Assembly (NCBI RefSeq): GCF_900142645.1
Contig: NZ_FRBP01000009.1
Span: 1 to 64,000, forward strand
Direction: 5' to 3'
Origin: Eubacterium callanderi
GTDB lineage: Bacteria > Bacillota > Clostridia > Eubacteriales > Eubacteriaceae
Length of the DNA stretch: 64,000 bases
This document shows positions 43,367 to 52,087 of this stretch, piece by piece. How positions within the stretch are numbered: the stretch's first letter is position 1; every line of letters begins with the position of its first letter. Below the pieces are notes generated by a model. That model made no database searches. It was not told the origin of the DNA and saw nothing but the letters and a program-made list of their open reading frames with translations. Position numbers and translations under genes: made by a program.

Positions 43367-43410
43367 ATTATATAATAATTTCCTAAAAAATGCAACGTTT
43401 TTTAGGAAAT
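43367..43410 (-). promoter_or_regulatory. Promoter and operator of URO-D module 1
   Basis: On the minus strand TTGCAT, 17 bases, TATAAT. The -35 lies in the centre of a perfect palindrome, ATTTCCTAAAAAA-N7-TTTTTTAGGAAAT (43378-43410). Binding there should block RNA polymerase. The same design precedes module 2 at 58889. Confidence 0.85.
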
Positions 43411-43460
43411 ATTTTTTTTTTCAAGTTTTAAGTCGTTTTATTAGTCGATATCAGGAGTTT

Positions 43461-44831
43461 TTATAAGATTACTGCGATGATGATATTTAAAAGATAGGCG
43501 CCACCGACTGGGATGATATTTCTTTTAACAAGTTCGATGATGTCAACATCTATCATACTTGCTACGGTTAAGACCGCTGATCCGATTGGTGAAAGTACCC
43601 GGCCGTAACCCATGGAAAGCTGTATGGGCAGCAAGGCGATTTCTGGCATAATATGATAAGTATTAATCAGATTTAAAATGGAATCGGTAAAAGGGGCCAT
43701 GCCAGCGTTAGGCGAGCCGGTAAAGATGATAATAAACATACCCAGCAGGCCAATGATAGCAAAGACAATCATTCCGTTTAGAGGTGTTTTGGCGATCAAT
43801 TCTGCCAATACGGTTAAACCGCCAATTTTTTGCAACGCACCGGCAAAGACAGAAGCCGCCGCTATCAGTACAATCGTTACCGTGTAGCCGTCCCCCATGC
43901 CTTCAAAAAAAGTTTTTGTTGCGTCCATGGATTGAATGATGCTGTGTGACCGGATTATTTCGATGGTAGTGCAGATGAATAAAGAGATAAATACAGCAGC
44001 ACAGACAGAGATCACAATGGATGCAATAACCAGTTTACTAAAAATGATGATAAAAACAAGCGGAATCAGTGGAAAAAGTGCGTAAAACTTAGGAACACCG
44101 ATCGCTGTATAAGGGATTTGGTCTGTTTCAGGCCTTTCGGCTAAGTAGTCTGTCTTTTGATCCCATTTCCAGTTGACAACAGCACACAGCACAGCGGATA
44201 GGAGTATTGGAAGGGTCGAGATAGGTATCTGAATGCGGATAAAATATTCGGCGGCCGTCATGCTTGAGTGTATTTCGGATAAACCGTAAATTGGCATGGG
44301 AGCAGCAGGGCCAAGGTCCATGGCTCCGCCGAGTAAAATAGCCGCTGCCGCGGTAAGTTTACTGATACCGCAGGACCGGAGAACAGGAAACAGAGTAATA
44401 AGCAGCAAAACACTTAACCCTGTATGGAATGGGATTGCAATTTCCAATAATGCGCCTAAAATAACAGTACAGCCTACAATAACATAAGGATTTTTGATTT
44501 TTTGAAGGGGCTTAGAGCAAAGGCTGGTGAGCATTTCAGTTGCATGGATATGGTTCATATATCTTGTAAAGCCCATTAGTGGCAGTAATATCATTCCTAA
44601 CCCAATATACTGGGAGCAAAAATAAGATTTCATGAATTCAAAGATATCTAAAAACCAGTTACCGACAGATTCTTCCCCCATAATGCTCTGACCTGTGAGC
44701 AGTGACCAGAAAAAAAGAATGACAAACCCGAGAGCCAGTAAGCTCATGGGCGCATAGGCCTTTTTCATAATCATAAAAATCAGCAGGCCAATTGCGACAA
44801 AAGTGAGTAATACTTGAATAAAGCCGATCAT
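43461..44831 (-). CDS. DcuC-family C4-dicarboxylate carrier
   Basis: 456 residues with 11-13 hydrophobic membrane segments and no soluble domain. The segments GSPNAGMAPFTDSIL near 374 and GYGRVLSPIGSAVLTVASM near 406 resemble DcuC/C4-dicarboxylate antiporters. It would exchange or take up dicarboxylates such as fumarate, malate or succinate, but the exact substrate is not readable. It lies upstream of the URO-D gene on the same strand, separated by the operator, so it may belong to the same function. Confidence 0.82.
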   Translation of the reverse strand: MIGFIQVLLTFVAIGLLIFMIMKKAYAPMSLLALGFVILFFWSLLTGQSIMGEESVGNWFLDIFEFMKSYFCSQYIGLGMILLPLMGFTRYMNHIHATEMLTSLCSKPLQKIKNPYVIVGCTVILGALLEIAIPFHTGLSVLLLITLFPVLRSCGISKLTAAAAILLGGAMDLGPAAPMPIYGLSEIHSSMTAAEYFIRIQIPISTLPILLSAVLCAVVNWKWDQKTDYLAERPETDQIPYTAIGVPKFYALFPLIPLVFIIIFSKLVIASIVISVCAAVFISLFICTTIEIIRSHSIIQSMDATKTFFEGMGDGYTVTIVLIAAASVFAGALQKIGGLTVLAELIAKTPLNGMIVFAIIGLLGMFIIIFTGSPNAGMAPFTDSILNLINTYHIMPEIALLPIQLSMGYGRVLSPIGSAVLTVASMIDVDIIELVKRNIIPVGGAYLLNIIIAVIL

Positions 44832-44976
44832 TGTTCTCCTCGTTAAGAAATTATTTCAGCGCTGATCTATTTCTAATTTAACATGGTGTAAAGGGGGCGT
44901 CAATCATGCAGTTTTTTATGAGTAAATAGAAAAAAACAAATAAACTAAGAAAAATAGGAGCATTGATTCAAAGAAT

Positions 44977-45005
44977 TTGCTAAAGGGAAAAAAATCGGAT
45001 ATACT
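44977..45005 (+). promoter_or_regulatory. Sigma-A promoter of the HxlR gene
   Basis: TTGCTA, 17 bases, TATACT, 31 bp before the ATG at 45037. It rules out a longer start at 44977. Confidence 0.72.
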
Positions 45006-45036
45006 CTTTATTGTAAACAGAAAAGGCGGAGTTAAA

Positions 45037-45534
45037 ATGAGTGAGAAAGTTTTGGAAATTGAAAAGATTAATGAAAAACTAACAGAGAGAGACGGCTTTA
45101 TGGCGAATTGCCAGCGCTTGATTGATACGGAGGATGACGAAACGTTTTTATCGGTTTTTAGTACAATTCCGGATTTTCCAGTAGGCTACGCCTCGGCTGA
45201 AAAAGCCATGGCGCTGATCAGCGGTAAATGGAAATACGCCATTCTTCGCCGTGTTTTTATACGCCGACGGATGCGTTACTCCGAGTTGAAAAAATCATTG
45301 GAGGCCGATGGCATTACTGATAATATGCTTTCATCTTCTTTAAAGGAGATGGTTCAGGCGGGGTTACTCACCAAGACAATCTATGCCGAGGTGCCACCCA
45401 GAGTGGAGTATTCGATCACAGCAAAGGCAATCGAGATGTACAGGATTATTCTCAGGATGGCAATGTGGTATATTACTTATGAGAAAAAAGAGCTTCAGGA
45501 ATTACTGGAGGCAGCTGAAACAAAAGACCTGTGA
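45037..45534 (+). CDS. HxlR-family transcriptional regulator
   Basis: 165 residues. GGCGGAG precedes the ATG. The HxlR winged helix covers about 55-145 (ISGKWKYAILRRVF, RYSELKKSLEADGITDNMLSSSLKEM). Regulators of this type often sense redox or aldehyde stress. It is convergent with the oxidoreductase genes, so a direct link is not shown. Confidence 0.88.
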   Translation: MSEKVLEIEKINEKLTERDGFMANCQRLIDTEDDETFLSVFSTIPDFPVGYASAEKAMALISGKWKYAILRRVFIRRRMRYSELKKSLEADGITDNMLSSSLKEMVQAGLLTKTIYAEVPPRVEYSITAKAIEMYRIILRMAMWYITYEKKELQELLEAAETKDL

Positions 45535-45535
45535 T

Positions 45536-45579
45536 AAAAAACCCCAGGACGTCACTTTTCGTTACGTCCCGGGGTTTTT
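45536..45579. terminator. Conserved-family terminator, copy 3 (bidirectional)
   Basis: AAAAACCCCAGGACGTCAC-TTTTC-GTTACGTCCCGGGGTTTTT. Two mismatches occur in the long stem, and A/T tracts flank both sides. It serves the convergent HxlR and oxidoreductase genes. Confidence 0.92.
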
Positions 45580-45583
45580 ATGA

Positions 45584-46429
45584 TCACACAAAGGCGTTCA
45601 TCAGCGCGGTGATCCCTTCTAAATCGGTCTCTCTGTCCACCAGAGCGGGCCCTGCGGACAGCACGGAGTGGGTTTCGGCAAAGGCAGGGTGGTTGTTTTC
45701 ATAGAAAACACCGATGGGAATCCGGTCGCTGTTGGTCAGGGCCAGCTCCAGGGCGGCCATGTGGTCGTCTGTGGGGTGGTTTTCGTCCAGGATATCCACA
45801 TGTTCTTTGTAATATTTGAAGGTATTGACCTTATTGAAGCTGACGCAGGGCTGGAGTATGTCTAAAAGAGCGTAGCCCTTGTGGCGGATGGCGCGCTTCA
45901 TCATTTCGGCCAGATGCTCCTTATTGCCGCTGAAGCTGCGGGCCACAAAGGTGGCGCCTGCGCTCAGTGCGATGGCCAGCGGGTTGAAGGGGGTGTTGAG
46001 GTTGCATACTTTGTTGACGCTGTGTTCGGTACAGGCGTCTGTGGTAGGGGAAATCTGCCCTTTGGTCAGGCCGTAGATGCGGTTGTCATGGACAAAGTGG
46101 GTGATATCCACATTTCGGCGGATGGCGTGGAGAAAGTGGTTGCCGCCCTCGCCATAGGAGTCACCGTCACCGGTGTCGATGATGACGGTCAGATCGTCAT
46201 TGGCCATTTTTGCCGCCTGCGCTGCGGGAAGGGAGCGGCCGTGTAGCCCGCAGAAGGAATTGGCGTTCAGGTACTGCGGGGTTTTGGCGGCCTGGCCGAT
46301 GCCGGCGGCCAAAAGCACCTGGTCATTGGGCAGATCCAGATCTTCCAGGACGCTTTTTAAGGTGTCGAGGATCATAAAGTTGCCGCAGCCGGGGCACCAG
46401 GCGGTTTCGTGCTTGATATAGGTACTCAT
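45584..46429 (-). CDS. 2-oxoacid:ferredoxin oxidoreductase, beta subunit
   Basis: 281 residues. The N-terminal HETAWCPGCGN supplies cluster-ligand cysteines and the GDGDSYGEGGNHF stretch near 88 is the thiamine diphosphate motif. With the alpha-gamma partner it oxidises a 2-oxoacid to an acyl-CoA, reducing ferredoxin. It looks like the KorB/VorB type. The ATG overlaps the alpha gene stop (ATGA). No separate ferredoxin-like delta subunit is present. Confidence 0.9.
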   Translation of the reverse strand: MSTYIKHETAWCPGCGNFMILDTLKSVLEDLDLPNDQVLLAAGIGQAAKTPQYLNANSFCGLHGRSLPAAQAAKMANDDLTVIIDTGDGDSYGEGGNHFLHAIRRNVDITHFVHDNRIYGLTKGQISPTTDACTEHSVNKVCNLNTPFNPLAIALSAGATFVARSFSGNKEHLAEMMKRAIRHKGYALLDILQPCVSFNKVNTFKYYKEHVDILDENHPTDDHMAALELALTNSDRIPIGVFYENNHPAFAETHSVLSAGPALVDRETDLEGITALMNAFV

Positions 46430-48099
46430 TTGTTTTCTCCTTTCATGACAGCGTCGGCAATCTCTTCGCCGGAGAGCTGACGGCCGTCGTATTTTAATAC
46501 GGAAGCGTCACAGCGCAGCAGGGCCTTTTCTCGGAGAAGGGCAGCCAGCTGGCCGGTGGCGTTCTGTTCCACGTTGATGATGGTTTCTGCCTGTTCGGCA
46601 AAGCCGCGCAGCACCTGCAGGGGCAGCGGGAAAACATCGCCGAAAACCAAGGCCCCGTAGCCGGAAGGATTTTTTTCGTTGAGGATTTCCACGGCTTCTT
46701 TTAGCGGTCCCCACATGGAGCCAAAACCGATGAGCAGGGTCTTAAAGTCCTTATCGCCCAGGAAGTCGGGCTCCTCAAGCTCATAGCGCAGGGCGGCCAT
46801 TTTTCGGGCGCGTTTTTCGACCATGGCGTCGCGCATTTCAGCGGATTCGGTGATGTAGCCCATTTCGTCATGCTCGTCACTGTCGGTGGTGACAATGGCC
46901 TTGGTTTTGCCGGGGATGAGCCGCGGTGAGATACCGCTTTCGGTGATCTGGTAGCGGCGGTAATCCTCGGGGGCGCCGGTCAGGGCGGCGCCCACAGGCT
47001 CGATTTTCAGCGTGTTCAGGTCAAAGGGGAGCACGGTGGCTGTGGCGTCGGCCAGGTACTGGTCGCTCAGTAAAATCACAGGCATCTGGTACTTTTCGGC
47101 CAGGTTAAAGGCGCGAACGGTCTGGTAAAAGGCGTCCTCCTGGTTTTTAACGGCAATGACCATGTGCGGGAAATCACCGGCGCCGGCGGCAATGGCGAAG
47201 CGCAGATCGGCCTGTTCGGTGCGGGTTGGCAGGCCGGTGGCAGGGCCGGGGCGCTGAATATCGCCGATGACCAATGGGATTTCGGCAATGCCGCAGAAGC
47301 CGACAGCCTCGGTCATTAACGCGAAGCCGCCGCCCACGGAGGCAGTCATGGCGCACGCGCCGGCGTAGGAGGCGCCGATGGCCATGTTTACGGCCGCGAT
47401 TTCATCCTCTGCCTGTTCCACCACCACGCCGGTCGTCGCACTGGTATCGGCGAGGTAGTTGAGAATGGAGGTGGAGGGGGACATGGGATAAGCGGAATAG
47501 AACCGGAGGCCTGCGGCCAGCGCGCCCAGCGCGATGGCGTCATTGCCGCTCAGCAGCAGGTAATCGCTGTAACCTGAGGACAGGTGTTTATAGCGCGCCT
47601 CTGCGCTGTCGTAGCCGAACAGAAGCCCCTGGCGGTTTATCTCCAGAAACGCGGGCTTGATGGAATCCTTCAAAACGGATTCGGCGGATTCTAAGGTTTC
47701 GCCGAAGAGCCTGAGCACTGCGCCCATGGCAATGACGCCGGCAACCTTCGGGTTGCCAAGCTCGCTGGCTTTTTTGCGCATATCAATTTTTAATGCGTGG
47801 GGATGATCGGTTTTCAGGCCGATGTCGCACAGGATAAACCCACCGTCCACCAACTCGTCCTGGTGTCTGGAAATGGTCTCCTCATCCATGGCAACAATGC
47901 CGTTTACTTTGAGGGAATGTGAGGTGATGGGCGTCTTGCCAAAGCGGACCAGTGTGAAATTGTGGCCGCCTCGGATACGGGACATGAAATCACGGGCCGA
48001 AAAGACAAAATAGCCCGACTTTTTCAAAACTTTTTCGAGCACAGCCACCATGGTGTCAATACCGTCACCGGCTGCGCCGCCAACCAATAAATTGTACAT
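46426..48099 (-). CDS. 2-oxoacid:ferredoxin oxidoreductase, gamma-alpha fusion subunit
   Basis: 557 residues. A gamma domain (about 1-180, GGAAGDGIDTM, RIRGGHNF) is fused to an alpha domain (about 190-557) with GNDAIALGALAAGLRFYSAYPMSPST and EQAEDEIAAVNMAIGASYAG. This is the KorA-type arrangement used for 2-oxoglutarate or branched-chain 2-oxoacids. The substrate is uncertain. A GAAAGGAA site precedes the ATG. The gene is more GC-rich than the flanking modules. Confidence 0.9.
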   Translation of the reverse strand: MYNLLVGGAAGDGIDTMVAVLEKVLKKSGYFVFSARDFMSRIRGGHNFTLVRFGKTPITSHSLKVNGIVAMDEETISRHQDELVDGGFILCDIGLKTDHPHALKIDMRKKASELGNPKVAGVIAMGAVLRLFGETLESAESVLKDSIKPAFLEINRQGLLFGYDSAEARYKHLSSGYSDYLLLSGNDAIALGALAAGLRFYSAYPMSPSTSILNYLADTSATTGVVVEQAEDEIAAVNMAIGASYAGACAMTASVGGGFALMTEAVGFCGIAEIPLVIGDIQRPGPATGLPTRTEQADLRFAIAAGAGDFPHMVIAVKNQEDAFYQTVRAFNLAEKYQMPVILLSDQYLADATATVLPFDLNTLKIEPVGAALTGAPEDYRRYQITESGISPRLIPGKTKAIVTTDSDEHDEMGYITESAEMRDAMVEKRARKMAALRYELEEPDFLGDKDFKTLLIGFGSMWGPLKEAVEILNEKNPSGYGALVFGDVFPLPLQVLRGFAEQAETIINVEQNATGQLAALLREKALLRCDASVLKYDGRQLSGEEIADAVMKGENK

Positions 48100-48151
48100 G
48101 GAAATTTTCCTTTCTGGATACTCATAGAATAGTATACTTATACCCAGAAAA

Positions 48152-48191
48152 GAAAAAAGAAAAAGCCCGCGAGTTCACTCGCAGGCTTTTT
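48152..48191 (-). terminator. Terminator of the EamA gene, overlapping its 3' end
   Basis: Read on the minus strand, AAAAAGCCTGCGAGT-GAA-CTCGCGGGCTTTTT is followed by CTTTTTTC. The stem includes the last codons and stop of the EamA gene. Confidence 0.85.
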
Positions 48192-49089
48192 CAGTCATCT
48201 CCCCCTCGGGCGCCTTCTTGCGCAGGAAGGAGAGCTTGGTTTCTGAGACGATGATGGCAATGAAGATCAGGACAAAGCCGATGATCAGCTTGGGCGTCAG
48301 GGCTTCGCCGTAAAAGATGACGGAGAACAAAACCCCGAAAACGGATTCCAGGCTCAGGATGATGGCAGCGGCAGAGGGATGAGTGTATTTCTGCCCGACG
48401 TTCTGGAGCAGCAGGGCCACAGCGGTGGCAAAAAAAGCCAGAAACAGGAGGCCGAGGACGCTGTCGAAGGTCCATACTGCGGGCAGGGACTCAGTAGCAA
48501 AGCCGACAATCCAGGCAAAGATGGCCGCGTAGCCAAACTGCAGGATGGTGATGAGGATGGGGTCACGGTCACGGCCCAGCTTGGCAACGGCGACCATGTG
48601 CGCCGCAAAACACAGCCCGCCCAGCAGAGTAAAGGCATCGCCAAAACCAATGGTAAAGCCCTCGGTCAGGGAGACCAGGCCAATGCCCACAATGCAGATA
48701 ATGGCGGCCAGGTAGTTGTAAATATCCGGCTTGGATTTATCCACCGCCCAGAATAAAAAGGGCACGATAATGCAGTAGATCGCGGTTAAGAAGGCATTTT
48801 TTCCAGGAGTGGTATCGGTGATGCCGATGGTCTGGAGGCTGTAGGCGGCAAAGAGGCAGAAGCCGATGACGGCACCGCTTATAAAATAGCCCTTGTCCAG
48901 AAGCTTAAGCTTTTTGCGGAAAATAACTGCCAGCAGAATACAGCCGATGGTAAAGCGGAAGCCCAGCAGCATGTGGGGTGTAAAAATATCCACGGTATTT
49001 TTAACCACAAAGAAGGAGCTCCCCCAGATGATGGCAGCGCCGAACAGAGCGCATTTTGCCAGAATTTTCATTTTTTTTGAGTGTTCCAT
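48175..49089 (-). CDS. EamA/DMT-superfamily transporter
   Basis: 304 residues from ATG 49089 (MEHSKK), preferred because GAGAGGAAA lies just before it. About ten membrane segments form two EamA repeats (about 10-140 and 150-290), with IIWGSSFFVVK in the first. DMT transporters export metabolites such as amino acids; the substrate is unknown. It faces away from dnaX across a palindrome-bearing gap. Confidence 0.9.
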   Translation of the reverse strand: MEHSKKMKILAKCALFGAAIIWGSSFFVVKNTVDIFTPHMLLGFRFTIGCILLAVIFRKKLKLLDKGYFISGAVIGFCLFAAYSLQTIGITDTTPGKNAFLTAIYCIIVPFLFWAVDKSKPDIYNYLAAIICIVGIGLVSLTEGFTIGFGDAFTLLGGLCFAAHMVAVAKLGRDRDPILITILQFGYAAIFAWIVGFATESLPAVWTFDSVLGLLFLAFFATAVALLLQNVGQKYTHPSAAAIILSLESVFGVLFSVIFYGEALTPKLIIGFVLIFIAIIVSETKLSFLRKKAPEGEMTEKACE

Positions 49090-49101
49090 AGCATTTCCTC
49101 T

Positions 49102-49140
49102 CATGTATATTTATACAGCTGTTATTTAATATTATACATG
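49102..49140. promoter_or_regulatory. Inverted repeat between EamA and dnaX
   Basis: CATGTATA (49102-49109) and TATACATG (49133-49140) are exact complements 23 bases apart. The left arm lies just upstream of the EamA start, so it may be an operator for that gene. Confidence 0.4.
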
Positions 49141-49226
49141 ATAAATTCAGACAAGTAAAGGGAAGGCCTATACAAAAAACACGCGTTATATTATAATAAG
49201 GTTAAGAAAAAACAGAGGAGAAGATC

Positions 49227-50951
49227 ATGGCATATTTAGCGTTATACAGACGGTACCGCCCACAGGATTTTGACAGTGTTGTGGGACAGGAATACGTTAC
49301 GCGCATTTTAAAAAATCAAATATTATCGGGCCGTGTGGGGCATGCCTATTTGTTCTCTGGAATCCGGGGAACGGGCAAGACATCCATCGCCAAGATATTT
49401 GCCCGGGCCATCAACTGTGAACACAATGAGGACGGCAATCCCTGCAACGCCTGCGACACCTGCCTGAACATTGAGAAGCCAGGCGTTATGGACATCATTG
49501 AAATCGACGGTGCGTCCAACCGCGGGGTTGATGAAATACGGGAAATCCGTGAGAAGGTGAAATATCCACCTACAATGGGTAAGTATAAGGTATACATCAT
49601 TGATGAAGTGCACATGCTCACAAAGGAAGCCTTTAACGCCCTGTTAAAAACCCTGGAGGAGCCGCCGGAGCACATCGTCTTTATTTTAGCCACCACGGAG
49701 CCAAACAAGCTCCCCATGACGATTTTGTCCAGGTGCCAGCGCTTTGACATCAAGCCGATCTCCCAGGAACGGATCGCCGGGCAGATTGCGCACATTCTGG
49801 AGGACATCGGCGTGTCCATGGACCGGGAGGCCATTGATTTTATTGCTTACCGGGGGGACAGCTCCATGCGTGACGCGCTGAGTCTGCTGGATCAGGTCAT
49901 TGATATCCGAGAGGCGGATAAAACCATCACCTACGAGGATGTGCTGGCCTTTATGGGCATGGTGGATGAGGATCAGATTGCCGGGCTGGTGCAGGATGTG
50001 GTCGCCGGCGACAAGGGCGGCGTGCTGCTGAAATTTAAGGCCATGCGCGAAGCCGGCCGCGACAGCGGGCTGGTGTTTGGCCAGCTGATCGACTACCTGC
50101 GCAAGGTGCTCATCGTTAAAACCACCGGTGCTGCCAGCCAGGAGATACTGGGCATTACCGAGAGTGCCAGCCAGGCCCTGGCTGCTGTGGGACAGGATGT
50201 GCCCGACAAGCGTTTTTACAGCATGATTGATTTCCTCATTGAGGAAAAGAACAAGCTGCGCTACAGCGGGCTGGCGTCTGTCATTGTGGAGATGGCGCTT
50301 CTGAAGCTCTGCGATCCGGACAGCCTGGTGAAGACCGTGGTGCAGGAGCAGCCGGAAAGACCGGCTGGGCAGCAGGGGCGGCAGGCAGGCGCGGTCCAGG
50401 GAATGCCGCCGAGACCGGCGCAGGCAGCGCCCCAGCATGCGGATAACGCCGTAAAAAGCCGCGCTCAGGAAATGCAGGCGGCCGCGCGGGCAGCCGGCCG
50501 GGAACCAACAGCTGTCTCATCCGCAAAGGAGACGGCGGCACTGCCCGCTTCCAGCGCGGATATGGCGGCGCAGGAAACGCCTCCGGCAGCGGTGAGAACC
50601 GCCGATGGCGGCGTCAACACCGATAACCTGTACACGGGTCTGGTCCGGAGCTGCCAGAAGCAGAAGCAGATGCTGGTCAGACCGCTGATGTGCTGTAAGC
50701 TGGCGCACAAGGGGGACAAAAAGCTGGCGCTCCGGTTTAGCGCGGACAAGGACGGCCAGGCGGCAATGGGCATGTTAAAGCTGCCGGTCATGTTTGAGTT
50801 TGTGAAGAAGACGCTGTGTGAGCTGGGAGGGGACCAGTACGTGCTGGATCTTGAGCTTGTGGAAAAAAATTATGATGAGATGTCCATCCTTGAAAAGACA
50901 AAATCCATCATCAACGACGACAGCGTGGAGGTCGTAGAGGTAAAAGGATAG
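49227..50951 (+). CDS. dnaX: DNA polymerase III subunit gamma/tau
   Basis: 574 residues. The clamp-loader ATPase has Walker A GIRGTGKTS near 45, a four-cysteine zinc module (CEHNEDGNPCNACDTC) near 64-79, Walker B YIIDEVHML and the SRC arginine finger SRCQRF. A lower-complexity Ala/Gln/Pro linker (about 375-465) precedes a C-terminal tau-like domain. It loads the sliding clamp and bridges the replisome. The order dnaX-ybaB-recR is typical. I see no obvious slippery site for a short gamma form. Confidence 0.95.
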   Translation: MAYLALYRRYRPQDFDSVVGQEYVTRILKNQILSGRVGHAYLFSGIRGTGKTSIAKIFARAINCEHNEDGNPCNACDTCLNIEKPGVMDIIEIDGASNRGVDEIREIREKVKYPPTMGKYKVYIIDEVHMLTKEAFNALLKTLEEPPEHIVFILATTEPNKLPMTILSRCQRFDIKPISQERIAGQIAHILEDIGVSMDREAIDFIAYRGDSSMRDALSLLDQVIDIREADKTITYEDVLAFMGMVDEDQIAGLVQDVVAGDKGGVLLKFKAMREAGRDSGLVFGQLIDYLRKVLIVKTTGAASQEILGITESASQALAAVGQDVPDKRFYSMIDFLIEEKNKLRYSGLASVIVEMALLKLCDPDSLVKTVVQEQPERPAGQQGRQAGAVQGMPPRPAQAAPQHADNAVKSRAQEMQAAARAAGREPTAVSSAKETAALPASSADMAAQETPPAAVRTADGGVNTDNLYTGLVRSCQKQKQMLVRPLMCCKLAHKGDKKLALRFSADKDGQAAMGMLKLPVMFEFVKKTLCELGGDQYVLDLELVEKNYDEMSILEKTKSIINDDSVEVVEVKG

Positions 50952-51077
50952 GCTTGTTTCAGAAATTATGTAAAATATCTTTCTGCTTTTATTAAATGTA
51001 AAAATTTATATGGAAATATTAAAATTTAATGATATAATATTTTGGTCTAAAACGATAAAAATTTTTAGGAGGTAAAA

Positions 51078-51428
51078 ATGGGTCGTGGTAGAAGAATGCC
51101 CGGTGGAATGCCAGGAGGCATGCCGGGAAATAAGAATAATATGATGAAACAAATCCAGAAAATGCAGGACGAAATGTTGAAAGCCCAGGCAGAGCTGGAA
51201 GAGAAAGAAGTGGAAGCCACCGCTGGCGGCGGCGCTGTCAAAGTGACTGTTTCAGGGAAGAAGATGGTTACATCTGTAAAAATAGATCCTGATGTTATAG
51301 ATGAAGACGATGTTGAAATGCTGGAAGACCTGATCATGGCAGCCTGCAACGAAGCGCTGTCAAAGGTAGAAGAAATGACCGAAAGCCAGATGGGCAAATT
51401 GACCGGCGGCATTCCAGGATTATTTTAA
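51078..51428 (+). CDS. YbaB/EbfC nucleoid-associated protein
   Basis: 116 residues. A Gly/Met/Arg-rich N-terminus ([13 protein letters not shown]) precedes the helical-beta core with [20 protein letters not shown] and [10 protein letters not shown]. It binds DNA as a dimer. GGAGG precedes the ATG. It probably works with RecR in recombination or replication, as its conserved position suggests. Confidence 0.95.
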   Translation: MGRGRRMPGGMPGGMPGNKNNMMKQIQKMQDEMLKAQAELEEKEVEATAGGGAVKVTVSGKKMVTSVKIDPDVIDEDDVEMLEDLIMAACNEALSKVEEMTESQMGKLTGGIPGLF

Positions 51429-51456
51429 GCTTAAACAGCAGAATATGAGGTGAATT

Positions 51457-52056
51457 ATGGGTTTTTATCCAAAGGCCATTGAGAGATTAGTTACTGAACT
51501 TGGAAAGCTTCCGGGTATTGGAGAAAAAACCGCTCAGCGGCTGGCCTTTCATCTGATTGATGCTCCGGCGGAAGAGATTGAAGGTCTGTCAAACGCCTTG
51601 TTAAATGTAAAAGATAAAATTCGGCTGTGTCCGGAGTGCTTCAGCATCACTGACGGTGACCGCTGTGATGTGTGCGCAGACCCCAACCGGAACCGCAGGG
51701 TGATCTGCGTGGTGCAGAGCACAAAGGATATTTTCGCCATTGAAAAGACCAGAGAGTACAACGGCCTTTACCATGTGCTGCACGGCGTTATCTCGCCCCT
51801 TGAGGGCATTGGGCCTCAGGACATCAAGGCAAAGGAGCTGCTTCTGCGCATTGGTGAAAATGACATTGAGGAGGTCATCATGGCCACAAACCCCACCCCG
51901 GAGGGTGAGGCGACCGCCATGTATCTGGGCAATCTCATCAGTCCCCTGGGCGTTAAGGTTACCCGCCTGGCCAAGGGCATTCCCATCGGTGCCGATGTGG
52001 AATACATTGACGAAATCACACTGATAAAAGCATTTGAAGGTAGAAATACGATTTAG
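51457..52056 (+). CDS. recR: Recombination mediator protein RecR
   Basis: 199 residues. A helix-hairpin-helix LPGIGEKTAQRLAFH, a four-Cys zinc finger CPECFSITDGDRCDVC and a Toprim domain starting RRVICVVQS are all present. With RecF/RecO it loads RecA at gapped DNA. Length is standard. Confidence 0.96.
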   Translation: MGFYPKAIERLVTELGKLPGIGEKTAQRLAFHLIDAPAEEIEGLSNALLNVKDKIRLCPECFSITDGDRCDVCADPNRNRRVICVVQSTKDIFAIEKTREYNGLYHVLHGVISPLEGIGPQDIKAKELLLRIGENDIEEVIMATNPTPEGEATAMYLGNLISPLGVKVTRLAKGIPIGADVEYIDEITLIKAFEGRNTI

Positions 52057-52087
52057 AGAATCTTTATAGAAAGTGGAGGATATTTTC

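Noticed and set aside
49227-50951. Programmed frameshift in dnaX
   Set aside because: I found no convincing slippery heptamer with a following hairpin and upstream ribosome-like site.
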